Shown piece by piece: positions 1-7,935 of a stretch of DNA of 64,000 nt (the first letter of the stretch is position 1; each line of letters opens with the position of its first letter). Made by a program: the position numbers and the translations under genes. Origin of the DNA: JASLDZ01 sp964242625 (GTDB lineage: Bacteria; Pseudomonadota; Alphaproteobacteria; Caulobacterales; Caulobacteraceae). The stretch spans positions 62,001 through 126,000 of the forward strand of contig CAXTAO010000007.1 of NCBI GenBank assembly GCA_964242625.1. The letters run 5' to 3'. Below the pieces are notes generated by a model, which was not told where the DNA came from, made no database searches, and saw only the letters and a list, made by a program, of their open reading frames with translations.

Positions 1-385
1 AGGCGCGGCGCGCGAGGCTGAGGTGGACCGCGACGCGGGCCGCGTCCACGGCGTCCTCCTGGGTGAAGGCGGGTCGGTCGGGACCGCGGGCGATCGCCAG
101 CTGCTCGACCTCTCCGGCCAGGGCGCCGGGCGCGCAGCCGGACAGCACGCGCGCGTCGGGCTGCAGCCGTAGGGCCGCCTCCGTCGTCGCGAGGGCGCCG
201 TGGTGGCGCCAGCCGTCGGGGATCTGTCCGACGTGCACGCTGAAGGCACCCGCGCCGCCCAGCCGGGCGCCGTCCGCCCCGAACGCCGACGCGACGTTCG
301 CCAGCGCCTCGCGCCAGGCCAGGTCCTGCGCCGCCGCCCGAGCGAAGCTCAGGAGGAGGCGGTCGAAGGCCGGCACGCTCAGCAC
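1..385 (-). CDS. Partial gene of unknown function, possibly a LuxR-type regulator
   Basis: An open frame runs leftward from a GTG at 385 to the window edge, about 128 codons with no stop, so the C-terminal part is missing. It starts 7 bases after the stop of the DUF2182 gene, which suggests co-transcription. The visible half is helical and Ala/Leu rich, opening with VPAFDRLLLSFARAAAQD and containing WREALANVASAFGA. This style resembles the sensory half of some LuxR-type regulators in Caulobacterales, but no helix-turn-helix is visible within the window. The function is open and that resemblance is weak. The start could also lie a few codons away. Confidence 0.45.
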   Translation of the reverse strand, partial: MLSVPAFDRLLLSFARAAAQDLAWREALANVASAFGADGARLGGAGAFSVHVGQIPDGWRHHGALATTEAALRLQPDARVLSGCAPGALAGEVEQLAIARGPDRPAFTQEDAVDAARVAVHLSLARRA

Positions 386-392
386 GGCGATC

Positions 393-1196
393 TCACGTGC
401 GCAGCATGGCGAGCGCCGTGAGAAGCGCCAGTCCCAAGAGCAGGGCGGCGGCCGCCTCCTGCCGGGGCCTCGGCGCGGTGCGTTCGGCCATCAGCACGGC
501 GAAGGTCACGAGCGTCGGCAAGGGGCCGTGCCCACCCGCCATGGGCAGGGCCATGGTGGGGCCGCAGGCGCGCAGGCACCGCCACCCGTGGCCGAGGCCG
601 AAGCTCACGAGGTCGCGGTCCGCCCCCGGCCCGCCGGCGCGCACCGGCCGAAGCCGGTGGCAGCGCGCGAGCGCCGACCGCTTCGCGCCCGACAGCTGCC
701 ACGCGGCCGCCCCGGCGCAACCGGCCGCGCCCACCGTCGCCGGGCCGAGCGGCCCGAGGCGCCCCACCGCAGCGGCCGCGAGCGCGAGTCCGACCGACCC
801 GCCGATCGCCGCGGCGGCCCAGACCAGCCCGTAGCCGAGCGCGAAGCACGCCGACGCGCGCTCTCGCCGGTCGGGAAAGCTCCGGCTGGCCACATGCCCG
901 ATCATGGGCGCGATCAAGGGCGGCATGGTCGCCAGGAGCATCAGCCCGATCTCGGACGCGAGCGCGGGCGCGCCGCCCAAAGCGAGCGGACCGGCTCCCG
1001 GTCGCGGCGCGAGGCAGAGCGGCCAAGCGGCGCCCGCATGCGGGACGCTCCACAACAACCCCCAGCCCACGAGCGCGGGGAGGACGGACCAGCGGAACAC
1101 CGGCGAGCGCAGCCCGCGCCGCGCGCCCGCCGTGAAGATCGGCGACCTCCGCGCCGCGCCGGGCGGGAGGGCCCGCTCCCTGGTGGCTCGCCGCAC
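393..1196 (-). CDS. DUF2182 family integral membrane protein
   Basis: The protein has 267 residues and starts with GTG 9 bases after the tyrosinase stop. It carries several hydrophobic helices, including VLPALVGWGLLWSV near residue 37, LMLLATMPPLIAPMIGHVAS in the middle and a C-terminal Leu/Ala helix. The motif LARCHRLRPVRA, followed by GLGHGWRCLRACGPTM, matches the Cys/His pattern of DUF2182 (COG5486, predicted metal-binding membrane proteins). The family has no firm biochemical role. Its usual partner, DUF1326, is not seen here. Sitting directly behind a copper enzyme, it could handle copper for the tyrosinase, but that is inference from position. Confidence 0.75.
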   Translation of the reverse strand: MRRATRERALPPGAARRSPIFTAGARRGLRSPVFRWSVLPALVGWGLLWSVPHAGAAWPLCLAPRPGAGPLALGGAPALASEIGLMLLATMPPLIAPMIGHVASRSFPDRRERASACFALGYGLVWAAAAIGGSVGLALAAAAVGRLGPLGPATVGAAGCAGAAAWQLSGAKRSALARCHRLRPVRAGGPGADRDLVSFGLGHGWRCLRACGPTMALPMAGGHGPLPTLVTFAVLMAERTAPRPRQEAAAALLLGLALLTALAMLRT

Positions 1197-1205
1197 CGTG
1201 CGCGC

Positions 1206-2846
1206 TCACGCGGGCGCGTCGCCGCCGCCCGTCGTATCCTCCCCGCCGCCACCGTGCTCGCCCGGGTCTCCCTCGCCGCCGCCGCCGGTCGGATCGCCGC
1301 CCCCGCCGGTCGTGTCGTCCCCGCCGCCAGCCACCAAGGTCTCGCCGGACCCGCCGCCGCCCGAGGTGTCCTCGCCCGATCCGCCCTCTGATGTCTCCGC
1401 TCCGGCGAAGAACAGGCTGACGCGGCCGACGCTCAGGCTGGCGGTCATGTTGTCGGGCAACATGACCCGGATCTCCTCGGGCGGTTCTGCGTCGTCTACC
1501 GCGGAGGCGGGCCGGCGCTCGAGGTTGACGGACAGCTCCGTGGCGCTTCCGTCCGAGAGGCCCAGCGCTTCGGCGAGATCGGTCAGGTCGAAGACCTGGG
1601 TCACGCCGCCGCCGCCGTGATCGCCGTCCTCCTGGCTGGCCAGCGCCACGCCGAACGTGCCGAAGAGGCCCACCGGGGTGAAGTCGTCATGGTCGGACGG
1701 CTTCACCGCGATCGCGATGTCCCCCGGCACGCCCGCCCCCGTGACGTTCTCGACGTTCAGGAACACGCCCTCCGGCCGCCGTTTGGCGCTGTCGGTGAAG
1801 GAGAAGGCGGACCGCTCGGGCGAGAGCGGCAGGCTAAGCGTCGCCGCGACGCCTTCCTCCAGCGCGACGGAGGTCCCGTCGCTCGCGCCCACGAGTTCGG
1901 CGCCCTGCGCCGGCGGTTCGTCCCCCGCTCCCCCGCCGCTCTCCCCCGTGTCGGCCATCGCCACGACCTCGTGCACGGGAGGCGTGCTGTCGTAGCAGTA
2001 TCCGTGCATCAGCTTGGAGGTGTCCAGCACGTCCTTGCCGGTGAAGGTCACGGCCGCGCCCTTGGCGTCATGGAAGCCGAAGCTCTGGGTCGTCAGCCAG
2101 CTCGCGTCCTTGGGGCTCCTGTGCTTGGGATCCGCGTTGCGCCACACCTCCCACAGCCGGTCGATGTTGCAATGGTGCAGCCAGAAGATCGGGTCGAGCG
2201 CGGCGGTGTTGGGGTCGCCCATCCACCCCCCGATCTGGCCGTGCACGACGTTGTGCGGCACATTCTCGAGCAGCCCGCTGACGCCCCGAAAGTGGTTGAA
2301 GCCGGTGCGCGGACCGCCGAAGCCTGGCGAGCCTCCACCCACGCCTCCCGCGAAGATGGCCGACTTCAGCGCGTCCAGCGTGACCACGTCGTCTGTCAGG
2401 CTGAAGTCGCCATTGGAGACCCTGGCGCGCGTCGCCCACAGCGCGTTGCGTCCGCCGCCGGCCAGCTTGGCGTCGCGGAACGCGGTGGGCAGCAGCCGCG
2501 CGTTGGGCTGTTTGGACGTGTCCTGGCTGTAGTCCCAGTAGGGCAGCGCCCAATCGGCGGGGCCGCCGAGGCCGGCCACCGCCCCCGCCACCACCGCCTC
2601 GAGACAGGTGATGTACGCACGATGCCAGGGCAGGAAGTACCAGCTCTGGTGCTGGCACTGGTTCCAGAACGGGTCGGCGCCCGAGGGCGGCGCGGTGTAG
2701 GCGCCGTGCACCCCTGCCATGTACGTCCAGCTGGTCGGATCGTCCGGCTTGCGTGCGAGCAGGACCTCGATCGCGCGCCGGTACCAGTCGAGCGTGGCGT
2801 CGCCGGCCGGCAGCGACCAGACGTTCTTGCGCATTCTCACAGCCAC
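1206..2846 (-). CDS. Tyrosinase / polyphenol oxidase with Gly-rich C-terminal tail
   Basis: This is a type 3 copper enzyme that would oxidise phenols to quinones. Counted from the GTG at 2846, the CuA histidines are H47, H66 and H75, in GVHG and HQSWYFLPWHRAY. CuB is seen in HNVVHGQIGGW and DPIFWLHHCNIDRLWEVW. A C-terminal beta domain follows, in the style of plant polyphenol oxidase, around GDIAIAVKPSDHDDF. The last 70 or so residues are a Gly/Thr/Glu/Asp-rich tail with repeated GGGG and TTGGG units. The GTG was preferred because GGAAGGGG lies 6 bases upstream; a longer upstream frame lacks this support. No Sec or Tat signal is evident, so it is probably cytoplasmic. It appears to head a leftward operon with the DUF2182 gene. 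Confidence 0.88.
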   Translation of the reverse strand: MAVRMRKNVWSLPAGDATLDWYRRAIEVLLARKPDDPTSWTYMAGVHGAYTAPPSGADPFWNQCQHQSWYFLPWHRAYITCLEAVVAGAVAGLGGPADWALPYWDYSQDTSKQPNARLLPTAFRDAKLAGGGRNALWATRARVSNGDFSLTDDVVTLDALKSAIFAGGVGGGSPGFGGPRTGFNHFRGVSGLLENVPHNVVHGQIGGWMGDPNTAALDPIFWLHHCNIDRLWEVWRNADPKHRSPKDASWLTTQSFGFHDAKGAAVTFTGKDVLDTSKLMHGYCYDSTPPVHEVVAMADTGESGGGAGDEPPAQGAELVGASDGTSVALEEGVAATLSLPLSPERSAFSFTDSAKRRPEGVFLNVENVTGAGVPGDIAIAVKPSDHDDFTPVGLFGTFGVALASQEDGDHGGGGVTQVFDLTDLAEALGLSDGSATELSVNLERRPASAVDDAEPPEEIRVMLPDNMTASLSVGRVSLFFAGAETSEGGSGEDTSGGGGSGETLVAGGGDDTTGGGGDPTGGGGEGDPGEHGGGGEDTTGGGDAPA

Positions 2847-3307
2847 GGCGAACCCCTTCCGCAAGGCCTGTACGGCCCGGATCGTTGGACGGAAGGACGC
2901 CCGCCCCGACGCGACTGGACGCTTTCGCGCGCCAGGATGGCCGCCGCCGCCCCTGCGCACGTCTCCGATCCCCGCGCCGCGCGCGTGCTTCGGTAGATGG
3001 AATTGTCTGGACTAACTGCCCGTATCTGGCGCCCGTCCACAGCGGGTTTCAAGCACAAATCGCGTCATTAGCTATCTTTTCGCGTCGTGAAGGCGCGTAC
3101 GCGGCCAGATTTATCGAGGAGTGCTGTGCATTTGTGGGCTGATATGGTTCGTATGCGAACCTAATCTCGACTCACCTGTGGTTGCCGTGCCTTTGTGCGA
3201 ACTACGTCCGCGCAACTTCAACGTGTCCGCAGATCCGCCCGGTGGAGCTGGCCGCTTCAGCGCGCGACGAAGCGCGATCGGCCTGCGGCGTCAGCCTCAG
3301 CCGGCGC
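2847..3307. other. 461-base intergenic region with lower GC and a short inverted repeat
   Basis: No convincing gene is seen between the tyrosinase start and the end of the small membrane protein gene. From about 3000 to 3200 the sequence is clearly less GC-rich than its surroundings. At 3147-3160 there is GTTCG, four bases, then CGAAC, a short inverted repeat that could be an operator. It probably holds the promoter of the leftward tyrosinase run, but no convincing -35/-10 pair could be assigned. Confidence 0.4.
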
Positions 3308-3844
3308 TCAACGGGTGAGCGCCCACCAGCCGACGACGCCCGCAGCGATCCACGACAGGACGATCAGCGCGGGCAGGGCCAGCGTCGTCCCGAAGCCCAG
3401 GACGGTGGCGACGCGGTCGCCGCCTCCCACCAGCTGGGGCAGACCGGCGGCGGCGGCCCGGGCGCCCATGCGTACGTCCCAGGTGTGGGAGAGCCGAAGC
3501 ATGGCGGTCGCCGCGGCGGCCACGCTGGCCATGGTGATGAGCGCGGAGAGCACGCCCACGCCGCCGATGACGAAGACCGCGTCGTGGGCCAGGGCGGCTA
3601 TCCGAAGGCCGCGTCCGTCGGTTGCGGCGGGCGCCGCCGCGTGCGTCGCGTCGGCGAGCTTCAGCAGGGTCGCGCCGTAGAAGGCGAACAGAAACCCGTG
3701 AACGGCCAATCCCGACTTCACCCGCTGGTCGATCAGGGCGTCTTCGTGCTCGAGGTAGCCCCGATATATGCGGTACAGCGCCTCGGGAGCGATGGCAGCC
3801 TCTTCGGCCCCCGATGCGGTTTGCGGCGGGGAGGTCGCGTCCAT
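3308..3844 (-). CDS. Small membrane protein of unknown function
   Basis: The protein has 178 residues. The start at 3844 is chosen because GGAGG precedes it by about 8 bases; the open frame extends further upstream without such support. After a short polar N-terminus comes LYRIYRGYLEHEDALIDQRV, a motif I associate with a family of uncharacterised bacterial membrane proteins. Three to four hydrophobic segments follow: around FLFAFYGATLL, VFVIGGVGVLSALITMASVA, and a last helix near LPALIVLSWIAAGVVGWW. No catalytic motif is visible and the function is unknown. Confidence 0.7.
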   Translation of the reverse strand: MDATSPPQTASGAEEAAIAPEALYRIYRGYLEHEDALIDQRVKSGLAVHGFLFAFYGATLLKLADATHAAAPAATDGRGLRIAALAHDAVFVIGGVGVLSALITMASVAAAATAMLRLSHTWDVRMGARAAAAGLPQLVGGGDRVATVLGFGTTLALPALIVLSWIAAGVVGWWALTR

Positions 3845-3998
3845 GGCGTCATCCTCCGGGTTCCCAGATCCAGCATTAGGCGATGTCTTTCCCCCTACCC
3901 GCAAGAGCCTAGGGTCGGGCGGACCGACGCAGGCGTTCCTGCACGTGGGCGGCCTCTGACGGGCTTGAGATCATCTCGCGCGCGCATAGATCGGGGCG

Positions 3999-5015
3999 AT
4001 GGCGTCGACTTCCCCGCGCGAGCCGTTCGTCGACGCCGCGTCCTCTCCGCCCGCCGCTGCGATCGCACAAGCTTTCGCCGAGGCGCTCGACACCGCCCAG
4101 GCCTGGGTGGGAGTGACCGCGCCCAACCCCGCCGTCGGCTGCGTCCTCCTCGATCGGGCGGGCGAGGTGCTGGCGTGCGCCGCGCACCAGCGGGCCGGGA
4201 CCGCCCACGCCGAGGCGGCGGCGCTGGCCGAGGCGAGCGCGCGCCGCGTGACCGCACGCGTGCACACCGCGGTCGTCACGCTCGAGCCCTGCAGCCACAC
4301 CGGCCGCACCGGGCCTTGCGCCGACGCCCTCCTGACGACTCCCGTGCGCCACGTCTGGATCGGCGCGCCGGACCCGCACCCCAGGGCGCCCGGCGCCGGC
4401 GCGGCCCGGCTTCGGGCGGCGGGGGTCGTCGTGTGCGGTATCGGCGAGCTCGAGCACGCCGACGCCGGCGTGCTGGCGGCGCGGGCGGCGCGCCTCGTCG
4501 CGCCCTTCGCCAAGCACGCGCGCACGGGGCGTCCCTGGGTGCTGATCAAGACCGCGCGCGACGTCCGCGGTTCGATGATCCCGCCGCCGGGCGCCAAGAC
4601 CTTCACCTCCGACGCCTCGCTCGACCACGCGCACCGCCTGCGGCGCGAGGCCGACGCCATCGTCACCGGCTCAGGGTGCGTGCTGGCGGATGATCCCGCC
4701 TTCACCGTCCGCAGGGTCGCGGACCACGCCGGCAAACGTCGCCTCCTGGCGATCCTTGATCGCCGCCGTCGCGTGCCGACCGCATACCTGGAGCAGGCGA
4801 GGGCGCGGGGGCTGGACGCCCGGATCTATGACGACCTCGACAACATGCTGGACGACCTCGGGGCGGCGGGCGCGATCTCGGCGCTCGTCGAGGCGGGCCC
4901 GACGCTGCGCGCCGCCCTGATCGAACGCCATCTTTGGGACGAGGAGGTGGTGTTCACCCGGAGCGGGGACGCCGGGGTCGCCGATACGGTCGAGACGCTG
5001 AGGCTCCTCCCATGA
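3999..5015 (+). CDS. ribD: Bifunctional riboflavin biosynthesis protein RibD (deaminase/reductase)
   Basis: RibD catalyses the deaminase and reductase steps of riboflavin synthesis after GTP cyclohydrolase II. The N-terminal zinc deaminase domain shows TAPNPAVGCVL, HAEAAAL and PCSHTGRTGPCADAL, which supply the zinc His and Cys ligands and the catalytic Glu. The C-terminal reductase domain begins near WVLIKTARD and has EADAIVTGSG and ADDPAFTVR. At 338 residues it is slightly short but in the family range. The reductase entry motif (KTARDVRGSM) departs somewhat from the common K-A-S-DG form. ribA follows after 37 bases. Riboflavin synthase and lumazine synthase are not in this window. Confidence 0.93.
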   Translation: MASTSPREPFVDAASSPPAAAIAQAFAEALDTAQAWVGVTAPNPAVGCVLLDRAGEVLACAAHQRAGTAHAEAAALAEASARRVTARVHTAVVTLEPCSHTGRTGPCADALLTTPVRHVWIGAPDPHPRAPGAGAARLRAAGVVVCGIGELEHADAGVLAARAARLVAPFAKHARTGRPWVLIKTARDVRGSMIPPPGAKTFTSDASLDHAHRLRREADAIVTGSGCVLADDPAFTVRRVADHAGKRRLLAILDRRRRVPTAYLEQARARGLDARIYDDLDNMLDDLGAAGAISALVEAGPTLRAALIERHLWDEEVVFTRSGDAGVADTVETLRLLP

Positions 5016-5052
5016 CGTTCGTCGCCCGCCGCCGCTCCACCCTCGCGGGCCC

Positions 5053-5727
5053 ATGTCGGGACCTCTGAACGCCGCCATGCCCCAGACCGCGCCCGCCGCC
5101 GCGACCGTCGAGGAGGTGGCGCGCGCGCCGCTGCCCTCCCGGTACGGCGAAGGCTTCGTCGCCCACGCCTTCCGCGATGTCAGCGACGGGACCGAGCACC
5201 TCGCCCTGGTCAAGGGCGCGCCCGGCCGGGGCGCGCTCGTGCGCATCCATTCGGAGTGCCTCACCGGCGACGCGCTGGGCTCGCTGCGCTGCGACTGCGG
5301 CGAGCAGCTGCGCACGGCCCTGGCGCGGATCGCGCAGAGCGAGGCCGGCGTGCTCGTCTACGTGCGCGGTCACGAAGGCCGTGGCATAGGCCTGGCCAAC
5401 AAGATCGCCGCCTATGCCCTGCAGGATCGGGGGCTCGACACCGTCGAGGCGAACACCGTCTTGGGCTTCCCCGCCGACGCCCGCGACTACGCCGCGGCTG
5501 CCGCCATCCTGCGCAGCCTCGGCGCTCACGACGTTCGCCTCCTCACCAACAACCCGCTGAAAGCGCAGGCTCTGCGGGCGCACGGCGTGACCGTCCGCGA
5601 GGAGCTGGCGCTGGCGCCCGACGCCAACCCGCACAACGCGAGCTATCTCGCGGCCAAGCGCGACAAGATGGGCCATCGGCTGGAGGGCGGCGAGCCCGAC
5701 GTTCTCGTCTCCGCGACCTCCGCGTGA
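5053..5727 (+). CDS. ribA: GTP cyclohydrolase II, stand-alone RibA
   Basis: RibA opens GTP to the pyrimidine intermediate used by RibD. The zinc site is visible in ECLTGDALGSLRCDCGEQL (three Cys) and the catalytic loop in VRGHEGRGIGLANKI. The C-terminal half contains LLTNNPLKAQALRAHGV, typical of the family. The protein has 224 residues and lacks the N-terminal DHBP synthase (RibB) domain that many alphaproteobacteria fuse to it. The first 25 or so residues are Ala/Pro-rich and poorly conserved in style, so the ATG at 5077 is an alternative start. It is probably co-transcribed with ribD. Confidence 0.93.
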   Translation: MSGPLNAAMPQTAPAAATVEEVARAPLPSRYGEGFVAHAFRDVSDGTEHLALVKGAPGRGALVRIHSECLTGDALGSLRCDCGEQLRTALARIAQSEAGVLVYVRGHEGRGIGLANKIAAYALQDRGLDTVEANTVLGFPADARDYAAAAAILRSLGAHDVRLLTNNPLKAQALRAHGVTVREELALAPDANPHNASYLAAKRDKMGHRLEGGEPDVLVSATSA

Positions 5728-5735
5728 GGCGCGCG

Positions 5736-6338
5736 TCAGCCGCCGGAGGGGCGGGGGCCGGGCAGCATGCGCTCCACCTCCGGCTCGCGATCGAGCCACT
5801 GGTGCTTGAGCGCCGCGCCGACGTGCAGGGCGAAGAGCGCGTACAGCGAGTAGGCGAGCCAGGCGTGCACCGCGAACCAGACGTCGTGCGCATGCTCCTT
5901 CGCGGCCGGCGGCAGGTCGGCGAGCGCGGGCAGGTGCGGGAAGGGGACGAGCCAGAACAGCCGCAGCGGATGGGTCGGCGCGTCCTTCCAAGCCGAGTCG
6001 TGGAGCCAGCCGGAGAACGGCAGGGCCAGGATGACAAGGTAGATGGCGCCATGCGCCAGGTGCGCGAGGATCCGCTCGGCGCGCGGGTATGCGCGGGGCA
6101 GGGGCGGAGGTCGATGCCGCGCCCGCCACAGGACGCGCAGGAGCACGAGCCCGAACACGGTGATCCCGACCGACTTGTGCAGGTCGATCGCGGGCCGCAC
6201 CCAACCCGGCGGCCATTTGTCGGCGAACCAGACGAGCACGAGGTTCAGGCCGATCAGCGCCGCCACCGCCCAGTGCAGCGCCATCGCCACGCCGGTGTAG
6301 CGCGGGCCGGCGTAGGGTGTGCGCGGCTGGGTGGGCAT
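5736..6338 (-). CDS. Cytochrome b561 family protein
   Basis: This is a di-heme membrane cytochrome of about 200 residues with four transmembrane helices. The pattern is the bacterial b561 one: YTGVAMALHWAVAALIGLNL with a helix 1 His, DLHKSVGITVFGLVLLRVLW with a helix 2 His and Arg, IYLVILALPFSGWLHDSA for helix 3, and VHAWLAYSLYALFALHVGAA with two His in helix 4. Such proteins move electrons from quinol to small acceptors or protect against superoxide; the partner is not evident. It converges with ribA, with 8 bases between the stops. A second paralogue lies at 18269-18865. Confidence 0.88.
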   Translation of the reverse strand: MPTQPRTPYAGPRYTGVAMALHWAVAALIGLNLVLVWFADKWPPGWVRPAIDLHKSVGITVFGLVLLRVLWRARHRPPPLPRAYPRAERILAHLAHGAIYLVILALPFSGWLHDSAWKDAPTHPLRLFWLVPFPHLPALADLPPAAKEHAHDVWFAVHAWLAYSLYALFALHVGAALKHQWLDREPEVERMLPGPRPSGG

Positions 6339-6376
6339 GGGCGGACGTCCTGGCCGACCCCTGAAGGGAGCGGTGC

Positions 6377-7846
6377 GTGGCGTCGAACCTAGGCCAGCCC
6401 TCGCGCGGCGCCCAGGAGGCGCTCGCCGTCGTGCGTCGCGCGACTTCGCCGCGCCTGAACGCGCCGCCCACGCCGCTGGCGAGCCGCGCCATCCACGCCG
6501 CCGTGATCCTCGTCTGGCTGGCGCTCCTGGCCGCCCCGTTCGGGCTGCACGGCGTGTGGGCGTGGTCTGCGGGGCTCGTTTACGTCAGCTACGACACGCT
6601 GCTCCTCGCCTTCACCTTCTGGCAGACGTGGCCGCTGTCGCGCCCGGCGCAGGTGGTCGCAGCGGTCGATGGGCTCCGTCCCACCGTCGGCGTGATCGTC
6701 GCGGCGAGGGACGAGGCGCTGGTGCTGCCGGTCACGCTCGCGGCCCTCCTCGCCCAAACCGATCCACCCGACCGCATCCTCGTCGCCGACGACGGCTCGA
6801 CCGACGACACCGCCCGCGTGCTGGGGGAGAGCTACGGCCTGGCGCCCCCGCCGCTGGGCGAGGTCGCCACGGGGCCGGGGCCTGTCGCCTGGCTGCGGCT
6901 GGAGAACGGCGGCAAGGCGCGCGCGCTGAACGTGGCGCTGCCGCTGATGGACACCGAAGTGGTCATCACGGTGGACGCCGACACCCTGCTCCGCGCGGAC
7001 GCGGTCGGGGCGGTGCGTGACGCCTTCGCGGCCGAGCCCGGGCTCGTCGCGGCCACGGGCGTGCTCACCCCGGTGTGCGCGCCCACCGCGGCGGGTCGGC
7101 TGTTCCAGTGGTTCCAGACCTACGAGTACATCCGCAACTTCCTGTCGCGCTACGCCTGGATGCGGATGGGCGGGCTCCTGCTCATTTCCGGTGCCTTTGC
7201 CGGCTTCCGGCGCTCGGCCGCGCTGGAGGTGGGCGGGTTCGACCCGGATTGTCTGGTGGAGGACTACGAGCTGATCCACCGCCTCAAGCGCTATGGCGCG
7301 CTCCGCGGACGGGGCTGGACGACGCGGGTGCTGGGCGGGGCGCTGGCGCGCACCGAGGCCCCGGGCGCTACGGGCGCCTTCCTGCGCCAGCGCCGGCGCT
7401 GGTTCGGCGGCTTCCTGCAGACGCAGTACTGGTACCGCGACATGGTTGGCGACCGGCGCTACGGCGCGCTCGGCTGGGCGATGCTGCCGGTCAAGGCCGT
7501 CGACACGCTGCAGCCCGTCTACGGCCTGACCGCCTTCGCGCTTCTGTGCCTGTACGTCGTGCAGGGACGGCTGGGCGTCCTGGCCCCCGTCGCGGGGGTG
7601 ATCGCGGCCAAGATCGTGATCGACTTCTCCTTCCAGCTGTGGGCGATCCACCTCTATCGCCGCTGGGTCGGCGACCCGCGCGCCGCCTCCTACGGACAGG
7701 CGTTCGCCGCCTCGCTGATCGAGCCGTTCAGCTTCCAGCTCCTGCGCCACGTGGGCGCGGTCTGGGGCTGGGGCGCCTTTCTCGTCGGCCGTCAGACCTG
7801 GGGAGCGCAGCGGCGGGCAGGCGCCCTGGGCGGAGTGGAAGCCTGA
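6377..7846 (+). CDS. Processive family 2 glycosyltransferase (BcsA/NodC-like)
   Basis: This membrane glycosyltransferase has 489 residues. The GTG start is preceded by AAGGGAG with 6 bases of spacing. Two N-terminal hydrophobic segments lie around residues 38-80. The GT-A domain shows VGVIVAARDEA, DDGSTDDT (near 138), TVDADT (near 200), the acceptor-site ED in LVEDYE (near 295) and QRRRWFGG (near 337), which is the D, DxD, ED, QxxRW signature of processive polymerases. Three or more C-terminal helices follow. It could make a beta-linked polysaccharide or extend a glycan. No PilZ domain and no cognate cellulose or PGA genes are beside it, so the product is unknown. Confidence 0.85.
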   Translation: MASNLGQPSRGAQEALAVVRRATSPRLNAPPTPLASRAIHAAVILVWLALLAAPFGLHGVWAWSAGLVYVSYDTLLLAFTFWQTWPLSRPAQVVAAVDGLRPTVGVIVAARDEALVLPVTLAALLAQTDPPDRILVADDGSTDDTARVLGESYGLAPPPLGEVATGPGPVAWLRLENGGKARALNVALPLMDTEVVITVDADTLLRADAVGAVRDAFAAEPGLVAATGVLTPVCAPTAAGRLFQWFQTYEYIRNFLSRYAWMRMGGLLLISGAFAGFRRSAALEVGGFDPDCLVEDYELIHRLKRYGALRGRGWTTRVLGGALARTEAPGATGAFLRQRRRWFGGFLQTQYWYRDMVGDRRYGALGWAMLPVKAVDTLQPVYGLTAFALLCLYVVQGRLGVLAPVAGVIAAKIVIDFSFQLWAIHLYRRWVGDPRAASYGQAFAASLIEPFSFQLLRHVGAVWGWGAFLVGRQTWGAQRRAGALGGVEA

Positions 7847-7935
7847 GGACGCAAGCGCCAGAGTGGGAAGGTGCAGGTGTCGCCGGCTTCTCGCCCGAAC
7901 ACGCGGCCAATCGGCGGCTCCCGCGTTGGCCGGGG

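Noticed and set aside
1206..1420. Tandem repeat array at the end of the tyrosinase
   Set aside because: The bases are repetitive only because the tail codes for Gly/Thr/Glu runs. The units vary and there is no regular period as in a satellite or CRISPR.
2847..2960. Longer N-terminus for the tyrosinase
   Set aside because: The extra 38 residues are Arg/Gly-rich without family similarity, and the GTG at 2846 has a good ribosome site.
3147..3160. LexA (SOS) box
   Set aside because: The alphaproteobacterial box is a direct repeat GTTC-N7-GTTC; this is an inverted repeat with a 4-base spacer.
3905..3998. FMN riboswitch in front of ribD
   Set aside because: The 94-base leader is too short for the six-stem FMN element and lacks its conserved AGGG/GATTC-type segments.
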